Assembly: GCA_900317155.1 (NCBI GenBank)
Contig: ONFO01000011.1
Location: 25,130-89,129 of the forward strand
Reading direction: 5' to 3'
Source: an uncultured Bacteroidales bacterium
Lineage (GTDB): Bacteria; Bacteroidota; Bacteroidia; Bacteroidales; F082
DNA length: 64,000 bases
A program made the translations under genes and the position numbers. How positions within the stretch are numbered: the first letter of the stretch is position 1; each line of letters opens with the position of its first letter. The notes beneath the pieces are model-generated. The model was given only the letters and a program-made list of their open reading frames with translations. It was not told the origin of the DNA and made no database searches. Of this stretch, positions 53,712 through 62,101 are shown piece by piece.

Positions 53712-54583
53712 GCAAGAAATCCATACGTTTCTATAATGACTACGAGGTTCGTGCCGTCTGGGACGAGGAGAACGCCAAATGGTGGTTCTCTGCCACGGAT
53801 ATTGTTCGGGCAATCAACGACGAAGAGGACTACAAGAAAGCCGGTAACTATTGGCGTTGGCTGAAAAAGAAATTGACCGGGGAAGGCGTTCAACTCGTGA
53901 GTGTCACTCACGACTTCAAATTCATGGCTCCCGACGGCAAGCAGCGTAATGCCGATGCACTGGACGCAGAATGTGTGCAGACCTTGGCCCAACACTATCC
54001 CAACAACCGTGCGAACGCTTTTCTCAACTGGTTTGTATATAGCGACAACACCATCGACGGACAAAGCAAAAAGAAAGCATATACCTTAATTGAAAGTGGC
54101 ATTCTTGACGGCATGAAACCAGGCACCGTTGAATGTCTGCAACAGATACATGCCTATATCTTCGGAGGTCTATACGACTTTGCAGGCAAGATACGCGCCA
54201 AGACCATCTCGAAAGGCGGCACCGTCTTTTGTCGTGCTGAATACCTGATGCAAAACTTAGCGACCATCGAGCAGATGCCGCAAACGACTTTCGAAGAGAT
54301 TGTGGACAAATATGTGGAGATGAACGTGGCGCATCCCTTTATGGAAGGCAACGGACGTTCCACGCGCATCTGGCTCGACCTGATATTCAAGCAGTCGCTG
54401 AAGAAATGCGTGGACTGGAGCAAGATTGACAAGAAAGACTATCTGGATGCCATGCACCGCAGCGTGACGGATGCCTCTTGTATCAAAGCCCTCTTGCAGC
54501 AGGCCTTGAGCGACCGTATCGACGACCGAGAAATCTTCATGAAGGGCATCGACTATTCATATTATTACGAGCAGGAGGACTGA
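53708..54583 (+). CDS. Fic-domain protein with N-terminal Bro-N-like domain
   Basis: 291 residues. Residues 1-110 look like a Bro-N/antirepressor-type DNA-binding domain ('IRFYNDYEVRAVWDEENAKW', 'FSATDIVRAI'). The C-terminal part is a complete Fic domain with the catalytic motif 'HPFMEGNGRSTR' (H209-R220), so transfer of AMP (or another nucleotide) from ATP to a target protein is expected. Near the C-terminus 'SYYYEQ' resembles the inhibitory SxxxE(G/N) helix of self-restrained Fic enzymes, with Q in place of G/N. The gene is wedged between hsdM (4-base overlap) and hsdS (3-base gap) in codon style like theirs, so it is a settled operon member and may modify or guard the restriction complex. 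Confidence 0.88.
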   Translation: MSKKSIRFYNDYEVRAVWDEENAKWWFSATDIVRAINDEEDYKKAGNYWRWLKKKLTGEGVQLVSVTHDFKFMAPDGKQRNADALDAECVQTLAQHYPNNRANAFLNWFVYSDNTIDGQSKKKAYTLIESGILDGMKPGTVECLQQIHAYIFGGLYDFAGKIRAKTISKGGTVFCRAEYLMQNLATIEQMPQTTFEEIVDKYVEMNVAHPFMEGNGRSTRIWLDLIFKQSLKKCVDWSKIDKKDYLDAMHRSVTDASCIKALLQQALSDRIDDREIFMKGIDYSYYYEQED

Positions 54584-54586
54584 GCC

Positions 54587-55720
54587 ATGAAGAACTACCA
54601 GCGTTTAGGCGACTATATCAGGCCTGTGGATGTAAGGAACAGGGACTTGAAAGTGAACTTGTCTCAAGGAATCTGTAATGCCAAGTATTTCCAAAATCCC
54701 AAGCAAGTTGCGGACAATCCTGAAACTCACAAAGTAGTTAGAACAGGCCAATTTGCTTATAACCGAGCAACGACGCGAAATGGTGATAAGATTTCCATCG
54801 CATTAAGGGAAGGCCCAGATTGTACGGTGTCATCGGCCTATCAAGTTTTTGAGATTGTGGATGAAAACCAATTGGATCCTAAATACTTAATGATGTGGTT
54901 TAAGCGTCCTGAATTTGACCGTCTTGCCATTTTTTATTCTCATGGCAGTGCTCACGAGTTCTTTGAATGGGATGCGATGTGCGAGGTGCGCCTTCCCATC
55001 CCTTCCATCGCCCGTCAGCGCGAAATCGTGGAAGAGTACGAAACGCTGAGCCGCCGCATCCGCCTCAACGAGCAGATGATTGCCCGTTTGGAAGAGACCG
55101 CGCAGGCCTTGTACCGCAAGATGTTTGTGGATGGGATTGACAAGGAGAATCTGCCGGAGGGATGGAGTCTTGGAACATTAGGGGAAGTTTGTATTGTCAA
55201 TCCAAAGTTGGCATTGAAAACAGGTGACCTTGCACAATATTTTGATATGGATTCATTGCCAATACAAGGTTTCTTCATGGGTAAAGTATGTATTAAAGAA
55301 TTTAATGGTGGAATGAAATTCCAAAATGGAGATGTGCTTTTTGCTAGGATAACACCATGCATGGAGAATGGGAAAGCTGCAATTGTTGCAGGTTTAAATG
55401 AGGATGAAATAGCATTTGGTTCAACAGAATTTATTGTCTTGCGAGGCAAACATCATAAACTTACATCCATGCTGGCAACCCTTACAAGAAATGAAGAATT
55501 TCGAGCGTACGCAAAATCACAAATGAAAGGAACCGATGGAAGGCAAAGAGTTGACTCAAACGCATTATTAGGCTATGAAATTGTCAAACCTGATAATAAA
55601 ACGCTTCGAGAAATTGAAGATGATTTGTCGAAGCTGTATCACCAAATGTATTTAATAACAATTGAAAATATAAAACTAACTGAATTACAGTCTTTGCTAT
55701 TGGCGAGGATGGGGAAATAA
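54587..55720 (+). CDS. hsdS: Type I restriction-modification specificity subunit
   Basis: 377 residues. Gives DNA sequence recognition to the HsdM/HsdR complex. Target-recognition domain 1 covers about 1-130 ('YQRLGDYIRPVDVRNRD') with its closing 'VRLPIPSIARQREIVEEYE'. The central spacer helix (about 140-185; 'RRIRLNEQMIARLEETAQALYRKMF') is followed by recognition domain 2 (about 190-350; 'GWSLGTLGEVCIVNPKLAL'). The final helix 'IENIKLTELQSLLLARMGK' closes the pseudo-dimer. Base composition is mosaic: the spacer is GC-rich like hsdM, while recognition domain 2 (from about 55180) is AT-rich. Only one hsdS copy is in the window. Confidence 0.94.
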   Translation: MKNYQRLGDYIRPVDVRNRDLKVNLSQGICNAKYFQNPKQVADNPETHKVVRTGQFAYNRATTRNGDKISIALREGPDCTVSSAYQVFEIVDENQLDPKYLMMWFKRPEFDRLAIFYSHGSAHEFFEWDAMCEVRLPIPSIARQREIVEEYETLSRRIRLNEQMIARLEETAQALYRKMFVDGIDKENLPEGWSLGTLGEVCIVNPKLALKTGDLAQYFDMDSLPIQGFFMGKVCIKEFNGGMKFQNGDVLFARITPCMENGKAAIVAGLNEDEIAFGSTEFIVLRGKHHKLTSMLATLTRNEEFRAYAKSQMKGTDGRQRVDSNALLGYEIVKPDNKTLREIEDDLSKLYHQMYLITIENIKLTELQSLLLARMGK

Positions 55721-55735
55721 AAAATATTTATATAC

Positions 55736-56329
55736 ATGAAGTATATTTTTGAAAGAGGTTCCTTTAGTTATTATCGAATAACGGATTCTCAATTGAATGA
55801 GGCACGTACAGAAACAAGGGCTTTTTCTGATGGTGGTCGTGTGTCATATAAAACAACAGCGTTTCTGTCGCATAAGCATAGTGACTTAGAAGAATTGAAG
55901 GATATTATAGGATTTCTTCGCCATTCTTATAATGTGGACGTATATATAGATAGTATGGACACTAATATGCCTAAGAAAACAAGTGGTGAAACTGCAAAAA
56001 GAATAAAACAAATCATAGAAAAAAGTGATAGGTTCATTCTATTAGCGACGGATGATGCAATAGAATCAAAATGGTGTAATTGGGAGTTGGGTTTCGGGGA
56101 TGCACGAAAATACAGGGATAGAATAGCTTTGTTTCCAATTAAAGAGAAAGGAACGTCTGATTATCAATACAAAGGGAATGAGTATATGCAGATTTACCCA
56201 TTTATTGCATATTATAATGGGTCGGAAAGATACAAAAATGGCATACCTGTAGAAGCAGGATATTATGTCTGTTATTATGATTTAGATGGTACAAGAATAA
56301 TAACTCCGTTAAAAGATTGGTTAAAATAA
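55736..56329 (+). CDS. TIR-domain protein
   Basis: 197 residues, no signal peptide or membrane helix. The TIR fold starts near 42 with 'TAFLSHKHSDLEELKDIIGF', then 'VDVYIDSMDTNMPKKTSGET', 'SDRFILLATDDAIESKWCNW' and 'ELGFGDARKY'. The catalytic Glu of NAD-cleaving TIRs would be E117 in the W-x-x-W-E element (W113, W116). The N-terminal ~40 residues ('ERGSFSYYRITDSQLNEART') are not recognised. Bacterial TIR proteins in defence cleave NAD+ or make cyclic-ADP-ribose signals. It begins 15 bases after hsdS, and from here on the DNA is AT-rich. It is seven bases from the next gene. Confidence 0.85.
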   Translation: MKYIFERGSFSYYRITDSQLNEARTETRAFSDGGRVSYKTTAFLSHKHSDLEELKDIIGFLRHSYNVDVYIDSMDTNMPKKTSGETAKRIKQIIEKSDRFILLATDDAIESKWCNWELGFGDARKYRDRIALFPIKEKGTSDYQYKGNEYMQIYPFIAYYNGSERYKNGIPVEAGYYVCYYDLDGTRIITPLKDWLK

Positions 56330-56336
56330 CAATATT

Positions 56337-56747
56337 ATGGAACACGATAAAAGCAAACATTTAGAGTTCATCCAGAACATCATCAACAGGATGAACACAA
56401 ATTCATTTCAGATTAAAGGGTGGATGATTACAATTGTATCCGCTTTGTTAGCTTTATATGCGAGTAGCAATAACTACGTTTATGTGTTTGTTGCCATAGT
56501 GCCCACACTTATCTTCTGGTTCATAGATTCATATTATTTGCAGCAAGAAAGGAGATTTAGAGGGTTGTATGAAGATGTGATAAAACCAGAGAAAAATATT
56601 CCTGTGTTTTCTATGGATATCTCTGATTATAAGCAAGGACGGTACAAGTATTGTCGCAGCTTGTTTTCACCAACTACAGCTATTCTATATTTAATAGTTG
56701 CGTGTTCTTTAATTGTGGGCGGGTTAGTAATAATAAAGGTGTATTAA
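56337..56747 (+). CDS. Small three-helix membrane protein of the defence cassette
   Basis: 136 residues. A charged N-terminus (1-27) is followed by two close membrane helices ('GWMITIVSALLALYA', about 28-44, and 'YVFVAIVPTLIFWFI', about 48-64), a cytoplasmic loop with 'YYLQQERRFRGLYEDVI', and a third helix near the end ('AILYLIVACSLIVGGLVII', about 113-131). I am not certain of a family name. It stands between two TIR genes with gaps of seven and one bases, so co-expression is certain. Such proteins next to TIR or nucleotide-signal genes often act as membrane-damaging effectors, which is inference here. Confidence 0.75.
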   Translation: MEHDKSKHLEFIQNIINRMNTNSFQIKGWMITIVSALLALYASSNNYVYVFVAIVPTLIFWFIDSYYLQQERRFRGLYEDVIKPEKNIPVFSMDISDYKQGRYKYCRSLFSPTTAILYLIVACSLIVGGLVIIKVY

Positions 56748-56748
56748 T

Positions 56749-57456
56749 ATGGGAAGAAAGATTTTTATTTCATACAAATATATGGATACAGATGTTCTGC
56801 AAATGCCCCACATAGCATTTTTTCAAAATCGCAGAACGAGAGTCCGTGATTATGTCGACAGATTGCAAGATCTAATTGGAGCTGAGAACATAAATAAAGG
56901 AGAAAAGGACGGAGAGGATATGAGTGTATTGGAAGACGCTACTATTCAATCCATTCTTGGTGATAAAATATACGATAGTTCCATCACACTTGTACTTATT
57001 TCTCCAAATATGAAAGACCCATATTTATCAGAAACAGATCAATGGATTCCGTGGGAAATATCATATTCTTTGAGAGAACAATCGAGAGAAGGGAGGACTA
57101 GTAAAACAAACGGAGTGATGGCAATAGTACTTCCCGATGCTAATAATAGTTATGGCTATTATATGCAAGAGCACGCCTGCCCATATTGCAATAATAGAAT
57201 ACTATATACAGGAAGATTGTTTAAAATCCTTTCGGTAAACATGTTTAATCGTTATTATCATTCTTATTCCACTTGCCCATATCATCTATATAATAATCGT
57301 CCGGAGACTGGCGAATGTTCATATATACCAAGTGTGAAATGGGATGACTTTATTAATAATGTTGAAGGGAATCTGCAAAGGGTTGAAAGAATAAAGGAAA
57401 ACATAAATGCATATGATATAAAAAAGAACTTAAAGACAATTATAGAGAATTATTAA
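56749..57456 (+). CDS. ThsB-like TIR protein
   Basis: 235 residues. 'KIFISYKYMDTDV' opens a TIR-like fold of the DUF1863/Thoeris ThsB type. 'VLEDATIQSILGDKIYDSSI', 'TLVLISPNMKDPYLSETDQ' and 'WIPWEISYSLREQ' (W99, W102, E103, the likely catalytic Glu) follow. A four-cysteine element 'CPYCNNR...CPYHLYNNRPETGEC' (about 144-190), perhaps a metal site, is typical of this group. In Thoeris, ThsB senses phage and makes a cyclic ADP-ribose messenger that activates the ThsA NADase. No ThsA (Sir2-SLOG) gene is here; the AbiH gene 52 bases downstream could play the effector part. Confidence 0.85.
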   Translation: MGRKIFISYKYMDTDVLQMPHIAFFQNRRTRVRDYVDRLQDLIGAENINKGEKDGEDMSVLEDATIQSILGDKIYDSSITLVLISPNMKDPYLSETDQWIPWEISYSLREQSREGRTSKTNGVMAIVLPDANNSYGYYMQEHACPYCNNRILYTGRLFKILSVNMFNRYYHSYSTCPYHLYNNRPETGECSYIPSVKWDDFINNVEGNLQRVERIKENINAYDIKKNLKTIIENY

Positions 57457-57508
57457 ACAAGAACAAAAGAGTTTGAATACTTTGGATAGTGTCATTTAGG
57501 GTTTTTCT

Positions 57509-58516
57509 ATGGGAAATGTTTTTATAATTGGAAATGGATTTGACCTTGATTTAGGTTTGCCAACAAAATACTCGGATTTTGCCAATTCGGTGTATTGGCC
57601 TGTTTCGGAAACTGAGAACAATGGCGCGAAGGAAGTAGATAAAAAAGAGGTTCATTCAATAAAAATTCCTACTTTGGAAGACGCCATTGAAACAGCAAAA
57701 AACAGAGAAACATGGTTTGACCTCGAAGGAGAATTACTTGAATACTCAAGGCTACGTGATGAAATCAAACATAAATTCTATGTCCTTTCAAATCGAGAGT
57801 CCCCAAATAATGTGAAAAAGAGTGTTGATTTTTTGAATAGACTGCGCATTTCATTAAATGAATACATTTTAAGTGTCCAGCAAAAGCATGAGATTTGCAA
57901 AGATTGTAAAGCAAGTGATGTCTTGAAGGCAATTATCGGGAATGGGTATTTTGAGAATATTTATTCTTTCAATTATACTGATTTGAATGCGATAGCCTAT
58001 AAGTTAGGTTTCTCAAAGGAGATTAAGTATACCCATCTTCACGGTAATGTGTCAGACAAATCTATTATTCTAGGTGTCGATGAAACTAAACTGAGGAAGG
58101 GGTATGAAATCTTCCACAAATCTTCAAGTAGATTTTACCGCTCACATGATTTGTATAATGCATTGACTGGTGCAAAAGAGATTGTGATTTTTGGTTTATC
58201 ATTTGGTAGTATAGATTATAGTTATTTTGATAGGTTTTTTAGGCAAATCTCAGAAGGCGAGTCTATTTCAGAGGATACAAAACAGTACATTACTATTTTT
58301 ACAAAAGATGATGATTCCAGATTGAGTATTGTTTCTAATTTGAGGAATATTGGAATTAATATTCAACGGTTGTATGCACAATCTCATTTTCAAATAATCT
58401 GTACTTCTGATGATGTTGAAAAACAAGAATTGAACGATTTCTATATGAGGCTAAGAAATAACAGCAAAGAAGCGGATAACGAAAGATTCAGGCAACTTGC
58501 TAATATGATACCTTAA
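57509..58516 (+). CDS. AbiH-family abortive infection protein
   Basis: 335 residues. 'VFIIGNGFDLDLGLPTKYSD' at the N-terminus, 'YSFNYTDLNAIAY' near 155 and 'THLHGNV' (H176, H178) are the hallmarks of AbiH, first described as a lactococcal phage-abortive gene. The glycine-rich N-terminal loop, the FNYT strand and the late His are also reminiscent of Sir2-like NAD-binding proteins, so NAD binding or cleavage is a reasonable but unproven guess. 'EIVIFGLSFGSIDYSYFDRF' forms the closing part of the fold. It is cytoplasmic and AT-rich in composition like the TIR genes before it, and is followed after 36 bases by hsdR with a marked return to GC-rich codons. Confidence 0.88.
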   Translation: MGNVFIIGNGFDLDLGLPTKYSDFANSVYWPVSETENNGAKEVDKKEVHSIKIPTLEDAIETAKNRETWFDLEGELLEYSRLRDEIKHKFYVLSNRESPNNVKKSVDFLNRLRISLNEYILSVQQKHEICKDCKASDVLKAIIGNGYFENIYSFNYTDLNAIAYKLGFSKEIKYTHLHGNVSDKSIILGVDETKLRKGYEIFHKSSSRFYRSHDLYNALTGAKEIVIFGLSFGSIDYSYFDRFFRQISEGESISEDTKQYITIFTKDDDSRLSIVSNLRNIGINIQRLYAQSHFQIICTSDDVEKQELNDFYMRLRNNSKEADNERFRQLANMIP

Positions 58517-58552
58517 ACTATTGAGTTTGATAATAAGGAAGGAGAATACCCC

Positions 58553-61500
58553 ATGCCATACTTCAACGAAAGCCAATTAGAACAGTCCATCATCGCCCTG
58601 TTGCAAGAGCAAGGTTATGCGCATGTGAAAGGTGAGGACATCGGGCGCAACCTCGACGAGGTGGTGCTGCGCGATGACTTGGCAGAATACCTGCACAACC
58701 GCTACAAGAACGACGGCATCACCGAACAAGAGGTGGAAACAGCTATCCGCGTCATCATGCAGCAAACCAGTGGCTCGCTCTATGACGAAAACAAGCACAC
58801 CATTCACCTGCTCATGGACGGCTTTTCGCTGAAACGGGAAGACCCCTCCAAACAGAACCTCTATATCTATCCCATCGCCTTCGACGAAGCGAACCAGAAA
58901 CACAACCTCTTCAAAGTCGTCAACCAATTCGACATTGTCGGCAACCAACACCGTATCCCCGATGCCATTGTTTTTGTCAATGGTATGCCCGTGGTGGTGT
59001 TCGAGTTCAAGAACGCACTCAAGCAGAACACGACCATTGAGGATGCATACAAGCAACTCACCATCCGCTACCGCCGCGATATTCCAGCTTTGTTCAAATA
59101 CACAGCTTTCATCGTCATCTCCGACGGGGTGAACAACAAGTTCGGCACGCTATACACGCCTTATGAGTTCTTCTATGCCTGGCGCAAGGTCAACGCCAAG
59201 GACAAGGCCGACAGCGGCATTTCATCGCTCAAGACGATGATTGCCGGCCTGTTTCGCAAGGACCGCCTCATCGACGTCATTCACAACTTCGTCTATTTCC
59301 CTGATACCTCAAAGGACGAGCGGAAGTTCATCTGCCGTTATCCGCAATATTTCGCTGCCCGTTCGCTCTATCAGAATATCCTCAACCACAGCAAGCTCAA
59401 TGCGGGTGGCGACGGCAAGGGCGGCACCTATTTCGGCGCCACGGGTTGTGGCAAGTCGCTCACCATGCTCTTCCTCTCGCGCCTGCTGATGAAGAGCAAA
59501 GCCTTGTGCAGTCCTACCATCATCCTCATCACCGACCGCACTGACCTCGACGACCAACTCTCTCGTCTGTTGCTCAACGCCAAACAGTTTGTCGGCGATA
59601 GCGTGATAGAGCAGGTTGAAAGCCGCGAGGACTTGAAAGACAAGCTGCAAGGCCGCACCAGTGGAGGCGTGTTTCTCACCACCATACAAAAGTTCTCCAA
59701 GGACATCAACCTGCTTTCCAACCGTGCCAACATCATCTGCATCAGCGATGAAGCCCACCGCTCGCAGACGGGCATCGAGGAAAAAGTGGAGATTACCGAC
59801 AAGGGTGTGAGGCGTTCCTACGGCTTTGCCAAATACCTCCGCGACTCGTTGCCCAATGCCACCTACGTCGGCTTTACCGGCACGCCCATCGACCCAACGT
59901 TGGAGGTCTTTGGCGGCATCGTCGATGAATACTCCATGATTGAAGCCGTCAACGATGGCATCACCAAGACTATCATGTACGAAGGTCGCGCTTCGCATGT
60001 GTTTGCCGATAGCGAACTCATCAAGCAGATTGAAGCTTACTACGACCAGTGTGCCGAAGAAGGTGCCACTGAATACCAGATTGAGGAGAGCAAGAGGGCT
60101 ATGACGCAAATGAGCATCCTACTCAGCAGCCCCGACCTCATCCATCGGCTGGCCGTCGACTTCATCCATCACTATGAACGCCGTGTGGAGGAAGGCAGCA
60201 CCGTCAAAGGCAAGGCCATGATTGTGTGTGCTACAAGGGAAATCGGCTATGCTATCTACAAGGAAATCATCGCTATGCGTCCCGAATGGGCCGAGGTGAG
60301 AGTGTGTGGCGACGGTGAGGAACTCACGAGGGAGGAAGCCGAGAAAATCAAGCCCATGGAGAAGATCAAGATGGTCTTCATCCGACAGAAAGACGACGAT
60401 CCTGAACTTTACAATCTTCTGGGCACTGATGAGGATAGAAAAAAACTCGACCTGCAATTCAAGGAAGAGAAGTCGAACTTCAAGATTGCCATCGTGGTCG
60501 ATATGTGGATTACGGGTTTTGATGTGCCTTGTCTGGACACCATGTATTGCTACAAGCCTTTGCAGATGCACACGTTGATTCAAACCGTCAGCCGCGTGAA
60601 CCGCAATTATCCCGGCAAAGACAAAGGACTCATCGTGGATTATCTGGGCATCAAGAAGAAGTTCAACCAAGCGATGAAAAAATACGCCAATGGCGGACAA
60701 AACGAGACCCCCGTGGAGACCATCGACAATGCCGTCAAGTTGTTTAAGGACGAACTTGATTCGTTGAGGCGTATGTTCCACGGCTTTGACTATTCCAAGT
60801 TCTTTACTGGAACACCTTTGGAGCAGCTGGATGCCCTGCAAGTGGCTGCTGAGCGCATACAGCAGACGGAGGAGTTGGAGAAACGCTTTATGAAGCACAC
60901 CAACATTATGAAGTCGGCCTACAACATGTGCAACAACGACGAGCGCATCACTAAAAATGAAATCAACGATGTCCATTTCTTCACGGGCGTGCGGTCGGTC
61001 ATCTACAAAACCACAACGGGAGAATCGCCCGACGCAACACAAATGAATAGGCATGTGTTGAAGCTGGTCAATGAGGCACTCATCTCCGAGGAGGTCGTGG
61101 CCATCAATACCATGCGTCTCAACGACACGGAGCAAATCGACTTGCTGGCGACCCAATACATGGAAAAGCTGAAACGATTGCCTTATCAGAACACGAAAGT
61201 CAAGCTGATGGAGCAACTGCTTAAGCGTGTCATCGATAGCGTGAAGCGAGTGAACAAGGTCAAGGCCGTTAGTTTCACCGACCGGTTGAAAGGCATCATC
61301 GACAAATACAACGACCGCTCCGATGATATCGTGTTGGCTGACGAGATTGTCACGGAAGTGGCCAAGCAGTTGGCTGATTTGTTTGAGGAAATCAAGAAAG
61401 AGAACAAATTGCCCGATGGCATTCCCGATATCGAGGTGAAAGCCTTCTACGACATCCTGAAATCTGTCGCCGAGCAATATGGCTTCCTCGACGAATACAC

Positions 61501-61822
61501 TGAGGAACAATACATTGCCCTTGCCAAAGACGTGAAAGAAGTGGTGGACGACAAAACCCAATACATCGATTGGGACAAGAAAGCCGACATCAAGGCTCAA
61601 CTGAAGGTGCAGATTATTCTCACCCTTGCCAAACACAAATATCCGCCCGCGACACGCGACGAAGTGTTTAGGGCCATCTTTGAGCAAGCGGAGAATTTCA
61701 AGAAAAACAGGACCTCCAACCTTGATGATGATACGCCGTCAATACGTATGGTTCCGTATTCCAGTTACGAAGAAGGGGCGGAATATAGCTTGGCGGCAGA
61801 GTCTTTTGATGACGATAAATGA
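58553..61822 (+). CDS. hsdR: Type I restriction-modification endonuclease subunit
   Basis: 1,089 residues, complete. It translocates DNA and cuts at a distance in complex with HsdM/HsdS. The N-terminal PD-ExK nuclease has 'IPDAIVFVNG' (D near 136) and 'VVFEFKNA' (E151, K153). The helicase motor carries Walker A 'GATGCGKSL' near 294-302, Walker B 'ISDEAHRSQTG' near 399 and later motifs 'VGFTGTP', 'IVVDMWITGFDVP' and 'QTVSRVNRNYPGKDKGLIVDY'. The C-terminal helical region binds HsdM. A long purine-rich AGGAAGGAG stands about 12 bases before the ATG, possibly an own ribosome entry because the upstream genes are a later insertion. A terminator follows. Confidence 0.97.
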   Translation: MPYFNESQLEQSIIALLQEQGYAHVKGEDIGRNLDEVVLRDDLAEYLHNRYKNDGITEQEVETAIRVIMQQTSGSLYDENKHTIHLLMDGFSLKREDPSKQNLYIYPIAFDEANQKHNLFKVVNQFDIVGNQHRIPDAIVFVNGMPVVVFEFKNALKQNTTIEDAYKQLTIRYRRDIPALFKYTAFIVISDGVNNKFGTLYTPYEFFYAWRKVNAKDKADSGISSLKTMIAGLFRKDRLIDVIHNFVYFPDTSKDERKFICRYPQYFAARSLYQNILNHSKLNAGGDGKGGTYFGATGCGKSLTMLFLSRLLMKSKALCSPTIILITDRTDLDDQLSRLLLNAKQFVGDSVIEQVESREDLKDKLQGRTSGGVFLTTIQKFSKDINLLSNRANIICISDEAHRSQTGIEEKVEITDKGVRRSYGFAKYLRDSLPNATYVGFTGTPIDPTLEVFGGIVDEYSMIEAVNDGITKTIMYEGRASHVFADSELIKQIEAYYDQCAEEGATEYQIEESKRAMTQMSILLSSPDLIHRLAVDFIHHYERRVEEGSTVKGKAMIVCATREIGYAIYKEIIAMRPEWAEVRVCGDGEELTREEAEKIKPMEKIKMVFIRQKDDDPELYNLLGTDEDRKKLDLQFKEEKSNFKIAIVVDMWITGFDVPCLDTMYCYKPLQMHTLIQTVSRVNRNYPGKDKGLIVDYLGIKKKFNQAMKKYANGGQNETPVETIDNAVKLFKDELDSLRRMFHGFDYSKFFTGTPLEQLDALQVAAERIQQTEELEKRFMKHTNIMKSAYNMCNNDERITKNEINDVHFFTGVRSVIYKTTTGESPDATQMNRHVLKLVNEALISEEVVAINTMRLNDTEQIDLLATQYMEKLKRLPYQNTKVKLMEQLLKRVIDSVKRVNKVKAVSFTDRLKGIIDKYNDRSDDIVLADEIVTEVAKQLADLFEEIKKENKLPDGIPDIEVKAFYDILKSVAEQYGFLDEYTEEQYIALAKDVKEVVDDKTQYIDWDKKADIKAQLKVQIILTLAKHKYPPATRDEVFRAIFEQAENFKKNRTSNLDDDTPSIRMVPYSSYEEGAEYSLAAESFDDDK

Positions 61823-61876
61823 GGCATAAAAGACAAAGCACTTTGAGCGGTTGGGGCAAATTTGGGGCAAAAGAAA

Positions 61877-61914
61877 AATCCGCAGCTTGATTTTCAGCAA
61901 GTTGCGGATTATTT
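61877..61914 (+). terminator. Terminator after hsdR
   Basis: AATCCGCAGCTTG (61877-61889) pairs with CAAGTTGCGGATT (61898-61910) with one G-T pair, an 8-base loop, then ATTTT. It ends the defence operon. Just before it stand two copies of TTGGGGCAAA (61851-61870 region). Confidence 0.7.
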
Positions 61915-61917
61915 TCC

Positions 61918-61945
61918 GTAGCCCATAGCGGAATCGAAATCTGCT
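61918..61945 (-). other. Degenerate tRNA 3'-end-like sequence, candidate attachment-site remnant
   Basis: On the reverse strand AGCAG, a loop with TTCGATT, and CCGCT form a T-arm-like hairpin (61945-61927), followed by ATGGGCTAC (61926-61918), which is laid out like the acceptor end of a tRNA. The loop has nine instead of seven bases and no full tRNA is present. Elements with tyrosine recombinases often use tRNA 3' ends as attachment sites, so this may be a scar or att half-site 260 bases from the integrase. The rest of the 382-base gap (61823-62204) is AT-rich, with no gene. Confidence 0.35.
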
Positions 61946-62052
61946 GCCTTATTCGTTATTATAAATAATCTGATTGCTCATTTATATTATTTTAATATAT
62001 TGAAAATCAGTTTATTAAATAATATCTTGAGACTATTTCGATTGATGATAAA

Positions 62053-62070
62053 TTTGCATAATTGTGCAAA
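62053..62070. repeat. Short inverted repeat upstream of the integrase
   Basis: TTTGCA (62053-62058) and TGCAAA (62065-62070) around TAATTG. Six-base arms; a possible regulator or recombinase binding site, weak on its own. Confidence 0.3.
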
Positions 62071-62081
62071 AAAATGGAATC

Positions 62082-62101
62082 GGTTGACACGTGGTTGACA
62101 C
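62082..62101 (+). repeat. Direct repeat GGTTGACAC at the integrase promoter
   Basis: GGTTGACAC at 62082-62090 and again at 62093-62101, 11 bases apart, i.e. about one helical turn. The second copy contains the -33 TTG of the integrase promoter. This arrangement fits binding of a recombinase or repressor on one face of the DNA. Confidence 0.45.

Noticed and set aside
54587-55720. Phase-variable hsdS inversion driven by the downstream recombinase
   Set aside because: Only one hsdS and no inverted partial copy are present up to 64000; a second copy beyond the edge cannot be excluded but is not visible.
60119-61687. 522-codon reverse-strand frame opposite hsdR
   Set aside because: Shadow of hsdR codon bias; the translation is Leu/His/Val-rich with no domain.
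61918-61945. A functional tRNA gene
   Set aside because: Only T-arm-like and acceptor-like parts exist, the loop has nine bases, and no D-arm or anticodon arm can be folded next to it.
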